Source: Ktedonobacter sp.
GTDB taxonomy: Bacteria > Chloroflexota > Ktedonobacteria > Ktedonobacterales > Ktedonobacteraceae
DNA: 11,945 nt
Direction of reading: 5' to 3'
Assembly: GCA_003450555.1 (NCBI GenBank)
Contig: DMFQ01000473.1
Coordinates: forward strand, 377-12,321
Shown here in pieces: positions 1 through 7,048 of the stretch (positions are counted from its first letter, which is position 1; every line of letters begins with the position of its first letter). The notes below the pieces were generated by a model. The model was not told the DNA's origin. It searched no databases and saw only the letters and a list, made by a program, of their open reading frames with translations. The position numbers and the translations under genes were made by a program.

Positions 1-1
1 G

Positions 2-118
2 CCTGGAACCACTTTTCCCGGGGCAACGGCCGCATCTACAGATAGCTTGAATCAGTCTACTGATGATGTTATTGAGTTACCCTCACGTACCGTTGCTGAC
101 ATGGATTTATCAGAATAA
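2..118 (+). pseudogene. Upstream frame of the Wzz/kinase gene, open at the left edge
   Basis: This frame is open from the left edge and stops at TAA 116-118. Its first part reads as Thr/Ala/Ser-rich sequence ending in TDSLNQS, which resembles the periplasmic part of Wzz-family proteins just after the first membrane helix. The following gene begins in the next frame (+1) with sequence that looks like the direct continuation (YPHVPLLTWIYQNNP). I infer that both pieces belong to one gene, broken by a net one-base shift between about 47 and 65. The residues encoded after that point in this frame are probably spurious. The shift could be a real mutation or a sequence error. Confidence 0.5.
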
Positions 119-1694
119 CCCTGATATCAAGGCGAAGGGCTTCACAGCGGAGGACCTGTCCCTTGATATCATCGCAATGAATCCATCCGCGACAGCTTCG
201 ACGATCCTGGTCACGGCAACAGCAACGAAGCCTGGCGACACAGTGTTTCTGGTCAATGCTATTGCCAGCGGCTATCAAGCTTATAAAACACAGAATCTTC
301 AGGAACAATTGACGAAGGCGCGCGCAGATTTACAAACTTCCTATAACCAGTATAAGACTCAGAGTGATACGCTGTACCAGGAAATCCTGAAAATTAATAA
401 TTCCGCCGACCCACGTATAAGTCTTCTAACGACTGATCGCAATTCGATCATCGCGGCGATGAACCAGGTACAGACTCAACTTCTGACGTATCCTTCAACT
501 GTTCATAGCGATGTTTATATCTTGCAACAGGCAAAAATAACGGATGTGACATCGACTTCCAAGGGGACAACCATTCTTTTAGTAACAGGTGCTCTGGGGT
601 TCGTGATCGGCCTGCTGATCTGGCTGCTGATGATCTTCCTGGATAATCGCGTTCGTTCGGACGATCAGGTGCCGGAGAAACTGGGGCTGAGTTATCTTGG
701 CGGCCTGACGAGCAATAGAGAAATTCAAGCCGGTTCAGTCTCCACGACAGGACTCGCTTCGCAGCAACTGGCGGATATTGGGATGAACCTGCGCCTCACC
801 GGTGTCTTACCGGGCACGTGGCAAGCTCCTAAAGGGGCAGTTTTGCTTGTTACCAGCGCACAGCCGGTGGAAGGAAAAACTACCGTCGCGACAGGACTCG
901 CTGCTGCTATCGCGCGTGGCGGGCGTTCAGCGTTGGTGATAGATGGCAATCTCCGCCAACCTGGTACTCATCTTGCCTTTGGTATGCCACCGGCCAGTTT
1001 TGGCCTTAGCGGCTTGCTTAAGACTACCGGTGGCGAGAACCTTGATGCCGCTGTACAGCGCAGCAACATTCCTGGTGTCTGGCTTCTGCCCGGAGGAACG
1101 ACCATGAAGGACTCCACGCTCTTGCTGGATCAGAGATTGCCGGGTATCCTGGCACAATTGCGCAAGAAAACCGATTGGATCATTATCGATGGGCCACCCT
1201 TGCTCAGTAGCGCGGAAGCTAGTCTCCTGGCTTCCATGTCCGATGGCGTCGCGCTGGTGGTTGACTCCCGACATGACAAGGTCGCAGTGTTGCTCCGCGC
1301 TAAGGCGATACTCAGGTCGTTAACTGACACACCGATTGGCGTGGTCATGAACCGGCTATCGCGCAGACGCCGCAATCCCTATTTCGCTGTTGCCTTTGCT
1401 GAAGACGCGGCCTTTGACGCCACTGCTCCAGGTCCGAAGTATACTCGACATGGGGATACTCACGGGGATACGCGTGGGAATGGGCATAATGGGACGAATG
1501 GACAGCGGCCTGAACCCGTTGTAGCCGCGCCCAGTCCCTCATCTCCTAATCATTATGGCGCTCCAGTAGGTCCAGGCCCTATACGACCGATCTCTTCGAT
1601 GCCGATGGACTTTCCGGTGATGCAGCCAAATCCGAATCCACCTTCTCCATTCCCTGCACCACGTCGCATGGATATAGCTCCTCCACAGTCGTAG
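63..1694 (+). CDS. Wzz/BY-kinase-like polysaccharide chain-length regulator (5' end missing)
   Basis: Fused chain-length determinant and CpsD/CapB/Wzc-type P-loop ATPase, expected at the cytoplasmic membrane to control polysaccharide length and export. Residues 1-165 look like the end of the periplasmic Wzz region, with a likely coiled coil around 75-110. A membrane helix spans about 171-193. The cytoplasmic ATPase domain follows: Walker A SAQPVEGKTT (265-274), Walker A' VIDGNLRQP (292-300) and Walker B WIIIDGPP (372-379). Residues 450-543 form a Gly/Asn/Pro-rich, probably disordered tail with HGDT-type repeats. The usual first membrane helix is absent and no ribosome site precedes ATG 63, so this start is probably internal to a longer frameshifted gene. 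The second acidic residue of Walker A' is Asn296, the usual EX2RX2R motif is not seen, and the tail has few Tyr residues, so kinase activity is doubtful. The family call is strong. Confidence 0.85.
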   Translation: MMLLSYPHVPLLTWIYQNNPDIKAKGFTAEDLSLDIIAMNPSATASTILVTATATKPGDTVFLVNAIASGYQAYKTQNLQEQLTKARADLQTSYNQYKTQSDTLYQEILKINNSADPRISLLTTDRNSIIAAMNQVQTQLLTYPSTVHSDVYILQQAKITDVTSTSKGTTILLVTGALGFVIGLLIWLLMIFLDNRVRSDDQVPEKLGLSYLGGLTSNREIQAGSVSTTGLASQQLADIGMNLRLTGVLPGTWQAPKGAVLLVTSAQPVEGKTTVATGLAAAIARGGRSALVIDGNLRQPGTHLAFGMPPASFGLSGLLKTTGGENLDAAVQRSNIPGVWLLPGGTTMKDSTLLLDQRLPGILAQLRKKTDWIIIDGPPLLSSAEASLLASMSDGVALVVDSRHDKVAVLLRAKAILRSLTDTPIGVVMNRLSRRRRNPYFAVAFAEDAAFDATAPGPKYTRHGDTHGDTRGNGHNGTNGQRPEPVVAAPSPSSPNHYGAPVGPGPIRPISSMPMDFPVMQPNPNPPSPFPAPRRMDIAPPQS

Positions 1695-1716
1695 TGTAGT
1701 GCTCTGGAAAAGATGA

Positions 1717-3573
1717 GTGAGTTTTATGCAAATTGCTGATACTTATGCTAATCGCGGGCTTCCCCCTTCTACTGGAGGGGGAGTGTCCGCACCTGATTTC
1801 GCCAGTCAATTGCGCGAGCAGTTGCAACGTCAGAAACGCATCCTGTTCTGGCGCACTGTTGGGGCCTGGTGGTATCCGATTGTTCTCATTCCTTTAGGGT
1901 GTGCATTAGCCATTGTCCTGGGACAAACCGTTGGCCTTACCTACCCCTTGCAGATATGCGTGGTTCTGCTAGGCTTGCCGGTCCTTGTACTGATCATCAA
2001 GCGTGTAGAGCTTGGCCTGTTATTCTTTGTAGCAGGAACAAGTGCGATTGCTCCTAAACTAGTATCATTGAAGTCATTGGACATCTACCCGAGCCAGATC
2101 TTGATAGCTCTGCTCTTTTGCATCATCCTGGTGCAGGCCGCGTTTCGCGTGCGTAAAATTTCTTTACCGTCTTTACGTGCGACCTGGCCGCAAATTGGTC
2201 TGCTAGTAATGGGCATTGTTGCTAATTTCATAGTTCAGCTTACCTGGACACGTGGTGTGCCGCACAAGCTCAATAACAATCCCATCATTTATGATGAGAT
2301 ACTTGGCTCTTTAGTGTTTAGCTTCCCATTAATGGTCTATTTCATCGTCACCATGATTGTGCAAACCAATGAACGTTTGATTAAATATACTCAACGTCTG
2401 TTCCTACTTATAGGTGTGTTTGTCGCATTTGTTGTGCTATACGATTTCAGACGTATCGGCGGAAACATTTACACGTTTCGCTTCTCTGAACCGCACATCG
2501 CTTGGATGAGCCTGCGCGCTATCGCACAGGTACTGGCTCTGGCTTGTATGCTCGCGTACGCACGCTTTCTCTACTCCACGACCTGGCCACAGCGCGTCCT
2601 TTATTGCGTAATCACGCTTCTGTGCCTGTCAACCATTATTCTCACCTTGCAGAATAGCTGGTGGTTAGAGGTCGGAGTTGCTCTGGTCATTATGACGATC
2701 ATCTACTCACGGCGCTTGCTCATCTTTTATATTATGCTCATACTGCCCTTGCTTCCTCTGTTGAAGGCAGAATATGCGAAGCTGCAGAGCGTCAAGACGG
2801 ATGATTTGGTGCGCCTGATTATCTGGACCGACTCTTTACGTGTCTGGTCAAAGCAACCTGTGCTCGGTGTGGGACCAGGGAATTTCTGGGCCTACGACCA
2901 GGTGTTCACGAACTTACCGAGAGCATTACGTAACTGCAATTCTACAGGTCTCTGTGTAGCTCATAACGGCTATCTGCAAATTTTGGGGGAAGAGGGACCG
3001 CTGGGACTATTCTTCTTCCTGGCCTTCCCTGCGGTAATGATCATTCTCGCATGCATGCTTTACCGGCGTGCTTACGTCCCCAGAAAGCGCAGTAATGCCA
3101 ATTTCTTTGCCAGTTTTGCGGGGCTGATTGGCCTGGATCTGGCCAATCTCCCGGCAGCAAAGAAAGAATTGCCAACGTGGAGTGGGAAGGACGTCTTGTT
3201 TTTATTGACCGGGTTGCTGTTACCTGTCCTGCTCTTTTTCCGCGCCTTCTTTGTGAGTCCGGCGCGCTTCTGGCGGGGGGTCTGGCGTCTATTCGCGGAT
3301 GATGGTCGCTCCCAACGCCACGAGGATCGTATGCTAGCGCTGGTCTGTATTGGCTTAACAGATGGTTCTATGGTCGGCGATTTCTTCGCCGGCGGTTTCT
3401 TTATCCCCCCCCGTCAAATCGCCGTTTTAGCTGAGATGCCGCAGGTGGTGACGAGTTGGATTATCTGGGGATTGGTCATGTATAGAGATCAAAAGTGGCG
3501 TATGGCCTGTAAACAGGCAGCAATAAATGGTGAGAGGCCAATTGCTTATCCTATAGAAGGAGTAAACAAATGA
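1717..3573 (+). CDS. O-antigen polymerase/ligase-like membrane protein (Wzy/WaaL family)
   Basis: Probable polymerase or ligase that joins lipid-linked oligosaccharide repeat units on the outer face of the cytoplasmic membrane. It has a hydrophilic N-terminus of about 45 residues and roughly 12-14 hydrophobic segments. The main external loop (about 350-430) carries the family signature: R366 and W370, then PVLGVGPGNF (381-390), then AHNGYLQILGEEGPLG (415-430). A polar cytoplasmic-looking stretch (about 450-490) separates the last helices and is longer than I would expect. The start chosen is GTG 1717, with GGAAAAG just upstream; ATG 1726, three codons later, is an alternative. It begins 22 bases after the Wzz/kinase gene and ends in an ATGA overlap with the next gene, so translation is probably coupled. 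Polymerase and ligase cannot be told apart from sequence alone. A run of eight C residues lies at 3405-3412. Confidence 0.85.
   Translation: MSFMQIADTYANRGLPPSTGGGVSAPDFASQLREQLQRQKRILFWRTVGAWWYPIVLIPLGCALAIVLGQTVGLTYPLQICVVLLGLPVLVLIIKRVELGLLFFVAGTSAIAPKLVSLKSLDIYPSQILIALLFCIILVQAAFRVRKISLPSLRATWPQIGLLVMGIVANFIVQLTWTRGVPHKLNNNPIIYDEILGSLVFSFPLMVYFIVTMIVQTNERLIKYTQRLFLLIGVFVAFVVLYDFRRIGGNIYTFRFSEPHIAWMSLRAIAQVLALACMLAYARFLYSTTWPQRVLYCVITLLCLSTIILTLQNSWWLEVGVALVIMTIIYSRRLLIFYIMLILPLLPLLKAEYAKLQSVKTDDLVRLIIWTDSLRVWSKQPVLGVGPGNFWAYDQVFTNLPRALRNCNSTGLCVAHNGYLQILGEEGPLGLFFFLAFPAVMIILACMLYRRAYVPRKRSNANFFASFAGLIGLDLANLPAAKKELPTWSGKDVLFLLTGLLLPVLLFFRAFFVSPARFWRGVWRLFADDGRSQRHEDRMLALVCIGLTDGSMVGDFFAGGFFIPPRQIAVLAEMPQVVTSWIIWGLVMYRDQKWRMACKQAAINGERPIAYPIEGVNK
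3405..3412 (+). repeat. C8 homopolymer tract inside the polymerase gene
   Basis: Eight consecutive C residues encode part of Ile-Pro-Pro-Arg near the C-terminus of the Wzy-like protein. The frame continues correctly through it to the last hydrophobic segment and the ATGA overlap, so the gene is intact as given. Such a tract can slip in replication and could switch the last part of the protein off, but nothing here shows that it does. Confidence 0.6.
3555..3562 (+). promoter_or_regulatory. Ribosome binding site and ATGA coupling for the pseudoenzyme gene
   Basis: AGAAGGAG lies seven bases before ATG 3570, inside the last codons of the polymerase gene, and the start overlaps the TGA stop at 3571-3573. 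This decides the start and indicates translational coupling. The same AGAAGGAG appears before the genes at 8668 and 10300. Confidence 0.8.
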
Positions 3574-4793
3574 ATAACACAAATACAGCTATGCAGAAGG
3601 CGGTAGTGCTGTGGTTAAGCGGTGTGCGATTAGCCGATATTCGCACTCTTCCCCAAGTCAAAACACTGGTAGAACGGGGAGCGACGGTCGAACTTGACTC
3701 GTCACCGATCACAGGATCCCAGTCTCAATACTATCAGGTTTTCAGCGGTAAGTCGCCTGCCTCTTTTGGCTTTTTTGATACATTCATCCCTCGTAACTAC
3801 ACGGTTACCGAAGAAAATAGTGGCCGGGGAACGACGCCAAAATTGCTGCCCGACCAACTGCGGACCGTCGGTTGGAGCGTCTCCTACGAGGAAACCAGAC
3901 CAGCGGAGCTGGCTAATTGTTTGCGCAGCCTGATCCAATCCGCTACATCTTCGCCGTCTTGCCTCATCATTAAGTGTGCGATGCATGATACTGATGGAGC
4001 GGCAATCGACCAGGTGCTGGACATGGCGCGACAGTGGGTAGGAGAGACGGGACTATTAGCACTGCTCTCGGACACACAGCCTGCGGTGGTGAAGCATTTT
4101 GTGAACCTGAATAATTTCCTCGCCGATATGGAGATGATTGAGCGGGATGAGCAGAGCGGCCAGGTCAACTGGTTGAATTCGCTCGCTTACTTCGCGGGCA
4201 ATGGACAGCTGATGGTAAATCTGCGCGGGAGAGATCCCCAGGGAGCAGTGCATCCACAAGATGAATATGAAGAAGTGCGTGACTCGCTGGTGAAAGCGCT
4301 GCCGAATAAGGTGCGCAATCCTCAGAATGGGGAGACCATAATCGAGCGGGTTTACCGCAAAGAAGAGCTCTACTCGGGTGATTATCTTTTCTGTGCACCT
4401 GATCTCGTTGTTCTATTCAAGCCTGGTTATGCTCCTTCGGCGCGCAGCAAAGAGATCGGCTTCGACGGGGCGATGCTTACACCGGCCGCTGGCGAGACAG
4501 CCCTGGCAGGCGTCAATCCGTCTATGGTGAGTGGTTTTCTCATCGCCGCTGCTCCCTCACTGGCGGAACGGGTAACTGAGTACGAGCGAGCTCCCCTTAT
4601 GGCTGTTGTTCCAACACTGCTGCACGCTCTCGGCGTGGAGTATGTCGACATGGAAAGTTCGGCTATAGCGACATTGTTCTCATCTGATTACCTGGAAACG
4701 CACCCAATTCGCACGACATCTCAGCAACAGGAGCTTTCTGAGGAAGACGAGGAGCTTATCATCGGTCACCTGCGCGACCTGGGATATGTTTAA
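3570..4793 (+). CDS. Alkaline-phosphatase-superfamily protein, probable pseudoenzyme
   Basis: Diverged phosphodiesterase/sulfatase-fold protein. Fold landmarks remain: an N-terminal strand with LWLSGVR (14-20), FSGKSPASFGFFD (58-70), GRDPQGAV (220-227) followed by EYEEVRD, APDLVV (276-281), GFLIAAAP (322-329), VPTLLHALGV (347-356) and a C-terminal EEDEEL...LRDLGYV tail. Aligned by eye to the three intact paralogs at 7049-11901, the first metal Asp is Ser17, the nucleophile Thr is Tyr55, the Asp-x3-His pair falls on His139/Gly143, the SDH motif is SDTQ (167-170, only Asp kept), and the last His is Ser318. Catalysis by the family mechanism therefore looks impossible. At 407 residues it is about 120 shorter than the paralogs. 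No signal peptide or membrane segment is seen. Coupling to the polymerase gene suggests a structural or regulatory role in polysaccharide assembly, which is an inference. Confidence 0.75.
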   Translation: MNNTNTAMQKAVVLWLSGVRLADIRTLPQVKTLVERGATVELDSSPITGSQSQYYQVFSGKSPASFGFFDTFIPRNYTVTEENSGRGTTPKLLPDQLRTVGWSVSYEETRPAELANCLRSLIQSATSSPSCLIIKCAMHDTDGAAIDQVLDMARQWVGETGLLALLSDTQPAVVKHFVNLNNFLADMEMIERDEQSGQVNWLNSLAYFAGNGQLMVNLRGRDPQGAVHPQDEYEEVRDSLVKALPNKVRNPQNGETIIERVYRKEELYSGDYLFCAPDLVVLFKPGYAPSARSKEIGFDGAMLTPAAGETALAGVNPSMVSGFLIAAAPSLAERVTEYERAPLMAVVPTLLHALGVEYVDMESSAIATLFSSDYLETHPIRTTSQQQELSEEDEELIIGHLRDLGYV

Positions 4794-4819
4794 ACAGAAA
4801 TATGTCTATCTAAGCAGGC

Positions 4820-4842
4820 AGGAGGTAAGTATATTACCTCCT
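4820..4842 (+). terminator. 9-bp perfect hairpin containing a Shine-Dalgarno-like arm
   Basis: AGGAGGTAA (4820-4828), a five-base loop GTATA, and TTACCTCCT (4834-4842) form a perfect inverted repeat in the 72-base gap between the pseudoenzyme and flippase genes. It is followed by ACTTTTAAA, a short T-run, so it may be a weak terminator or attenuator. Its left arm matches a near-ideal ribosome site, but no ATG, GTG or TTG start with a useful frame lies at the proper distance. A regulatory role for the flippase gene 24 bases downstream is possible. Confidence 0.45.
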
Positions 4843-4865
4843 ACTTTTAAAGGCAGTAAAATTGC

Positions 4866-6539
4866 ATGAGCAATGACCAGGCACTCCCTTCTCAGGACGA
4901 TTCGCAGCGCCAAAAGCAGCGGTTAAACTTTCAGCCTTTTAACGAAGCGCCTGAAGAGCAAGATCGAGCAATGCAAGATGACGCAACGTTGGTGGTACCT
5001 GTTTCAACACCTGAGCAGACGCATCGTTCTAAGGAATGGTTAGTTGCTACGACAACGCTTCCTACTCAAGAACAGATTCAAATGGAACTTTCTCCCTTAG
5101 GGCGAGAGTTGCAAAATATGTCTGCGTTCGTAAGCCAGTTTCCGCCGAAACGACCGCGGATAAAAAAAACTCCTTTGCCATTTGAGACTGAATGTGAACA
5201 ATCAGAGGGACCGTACAGTATCGCCATGGTTAAAGCGGAGCAACGAGAGCAATTCCAGCACCCTACATCTGCCAGGCAGCATGTAGCGTTGCTTGAAACC
5301 CTCCAACACTCTATTCCTGACGATCTTGAGACTTCTCGAATCGCAGCGTTCAACGATGATCCTGAGTTTGAGAAGCTGAGAACTATACCGATGATGGTGC
5401 TCACCAACATAGCAAAGAAACAAGGTACTGAGCAGCTCGAAATGAAATCGGAAGTGTCAGGAGCGGCTGGTGCAGCTGGTATAGTCGGCTTCGGTAATAT
5501 CGTCGGAAGTATACTTAAGTATGTGAGCACCTTTCTCATTCAGTACGGATTTGGGGCCGGAGGCTATGGTCTGTACACGCTCTGCTTGTCTTTGGTTAAT
5601 CTTGTTTCTGCTGTCTTCAATTTGGGTTTGGATGACGCGATGGTACGCTACGTGGCCATCTATCGAGGCAGGCAGCAGACAAAATCTCTGCAGGGCTTAT
5701 TATTATTTTGTACCGCGCTTGCTGGCATAGCTGGCATCCTGGGTGCCGTGCTTTTGCTCCTTTTTACGACTCAGCTGGTCACTTTATGGATTAGTTTAAA
5801 ACACCATACTCATGACAATGAAGTATCGCTCACCCGCGCGATTGCTCTATTGCAGGTGATGGCGCCCGTGATTCCGCTTATGACCATGCAGGTGATGTGG
5901 TTTGCCGGGCTGCGCGGGTTTAGAGCTTTTAAATGGCGTGTCCTTTCAACTGGTATCCTCCAGCCACTATTACAGATACTCTTGTTAGTCGTTGTTCTGC
6001 TCCTATTTCGCAGTAAAGATGGCATCACTGCCGTTGCCCTCGTCTTGCTTATCAGCACAATGTTTAGCACGATACTGAATATGTATTTTCTTTTTCGTCA
6101 GGTCTCACGCGTTGCTACGCCAGAGCCTGAACAGTATGAAGTTCGCGAGTGGCTCACCTTTGCTACCTTGAATTTTTTGACAACGATTATCGATACCGTG
6201 TTGGACTCTATTGACACAATATTGCTGGCAGCCTTCGGCATTACTGCTGTCGCAATTGGTCAATATGGAGCCGCTTTGAGGTTAAGTAACTTTATCGCCA
6301 TGCCTTTAATCTCCCTGAATAATATTTTTGCACCCACTATTGCTGAATTGCATAGTAAAGGCGAAATGAAGAAGCTTGAATCGATGTTTAAGATTATGAC
6401 AAAGTGGTCTATATCTTTTAGCCTGCCGATCTTTTTGATTATGGGTGCTTTTCTCTCCATACTTACTTGCTATTCCCGGTGCTGTTTTTGCACCCGCGTG
6501 GCCGCTCCTGGTTGCTTTTTCTCTGGGAGCTCTCATTAA
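4866..6539 (+). CDS. Wzx-like flippase, 5' part of a frameshifted gene, with long N-terminal extension
   Basis: N-terminal three quarters of a polysaccharide flippase of the MOP superfamily, which moves lipid-linked repeat units across the cytoplasmic membrane. Residues 1 to about 195 are hydrophilic and rich in Gln, Glu and Pro, with no recognised domain. The transporter starts near GAAGIVGFGNIVGSI (202-216) and about ten hydrophobic helices follow. The family-like segment AFGITAVAIGQYGAALRLSN is at 456-475. The frame is lost after about residue 533: the last residues (TCYSRCCFCTR and on) are not family-like, while the continuation lies in the +1 frame of the next entry. A joined product would have about 726 residues. 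ATG 4866 has only a weak AAAGG site; Met193 (ATG at 5442) would give a conventional flippase length. An A8 run lies at 5162-5169 but is not where the frame breaks. Confidence 0.75.
   Translation: MSNDQALPSQDDSQRQKQRLNFQPFNEAPEEQDRAMQDDATLVVPVSTPEQTHRSKEWLVATTTLPTQEQIQMELSPLGRELQNMSAFVSQFPPKRPRIKKTPLPFETECEQSEGPYSIAMVKAEQREQFQHPTSARQHVALLETLQHSIPDDLETSRIAAFNDDPEFEKLRTIPMMVLTNIAKKQGTEQLEMKSEVSGAAGAAGIVGFGNIVGSILKYVSTFLIQYGFGAGGYGLYTLCLSLVNLVSAVFNLGLDDAMVRYVAIYRGRQQTKSLQGLLLFCTALAGIAGILGAVLLLLFTTQLVTLWISLKHHTHDNEVSLTRAIALLQVMAPVIPLMTMQVMWFAGLRGFRAFKWRVLSTGILQPLLQILLLVVVLLLFRSKDGITAVALVLLISTMFSTILNMYFLFRQVSRVATPEPEQYEVREWLTFATLNFLTTIIDTVLDSIDTILLAAFGITAVAIGQYGAALRLSNFIAMPLISLNNIFAPTIAELHSKGEMKKLESMFKIMTKWSISFSLPIFLIMGAFLSILTCYSRCCFCTRVAAPGCFFSGSSH
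5162..5169 (+). repeat. A8 homopolymer tract in the flippase N-terminal extension
   Basis: Eight consecutive A residues encode Ile-Lys-Lys-Thr within the hydrophilic extension. The frame is kept through the tract in this sequence. It is a possible slippage site and should be considered when judging whether the extension is read together with the transporter. Confidence 0.6.
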
Positions 6540-7047
6540 TGCAGGAACGGGTGCCGTTGGGTATATGTTGCTGATGACAGGATACCAGCGTCTCTCTTTT
6601 CTCAACTCACTTGTAGCTGTTACCGTTAATATTGTACTGGGCATTTTACTTACGCCCCGTTATGGCGCCATGGGTACCGCTATAAGCACTGGTCTCTCTA
6701 TCTGTGCCTTAAATTTCATGCGTATGCTCCAGGTACGCCTGCTTCTCAAAATGCACCCCTATCGCATGGATTCATTGAAGCCTGTAGTGGCAGGGTTGAT
6801 TAGCGCCATCATGATCGGTATCGCGCTTTATCTGATCTATCTCCTGCACATTAGAATGAGCCTGATGATTGGTCACGCAATTTTTTCTATACAGTTGTTA
6901 TTGATACCGGTTTTTCTCGAACTGTATATCTGGCTGCTCATATTATTTAAGGGAAGCCCCGAGGATGAAATTGTCTTGAAGGCAATACGTAACAAATTTA
7001 CGCAGGTGAAAGGGAAGAATAACCTGAACAAAGTGAAAGAGGCATAA
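6445..7047 (+). CDS. Wzx-like flippase, 3' part of the frameshifted gene
   Basis: C-terminal part of the same flippase, in the +1 frame. The open frame can begin at GTG 6445, but the family-like sequence starts at about 6463 with LLAIPGAVFAPAWPLLVA. It continues with GTGAVGYMLLMTGYQRLSFL and RYGAMGTAISTG, all typical of the last third of these transporters, and then several helices and a basic cytoplasmic tail. Joining frame 1 at ATA 6459-6461 / CTT 6462-6464 to CTT 6466-6468 gives a smooth SILLAIPG sequence, so one extra base in this region explains the break. The piece ends one base before the next gene's ATG. On its own it would not make a working flippase. I judge it part of a broken gene or a sequence error rather than a separate gene. 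Confidence 0.75.
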   Translation: MLFSPYLLAIPGAVFAPAWPLLVAFSLGALINAGTGAVGYMLLMTGYQRLSFLNSLVAVTVNIVLGILLTPRYGAMGTAISTGLSICALNFMRMLQVRLLLKMHPYRMDSLKPVVAGLISAIMIGIALYLIYLLHIRMSLMIGHAIFSIQLLLIPVFLELYIWLLILFKGSPEDEIVLKAIRNKFTQVKGKNNLNKVKEA

Positions 7048-7048
7048 A

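Noticed and set aside
1713..1739. ATG 1713 as a start after the Wzz/kinase gene
   Set aside because: It opens a frame of only eight codons before TGA; the polymerase frame starts at GTG 1717 or ATG 1726.
5078..5539. 153-residue open frame on the minus strand
   Set aside because: It lies wholly within the flippase gene's N-terminal region, has Cys/Ser-rich unlikely composition and no ribosome site, so it is a shadow frame.
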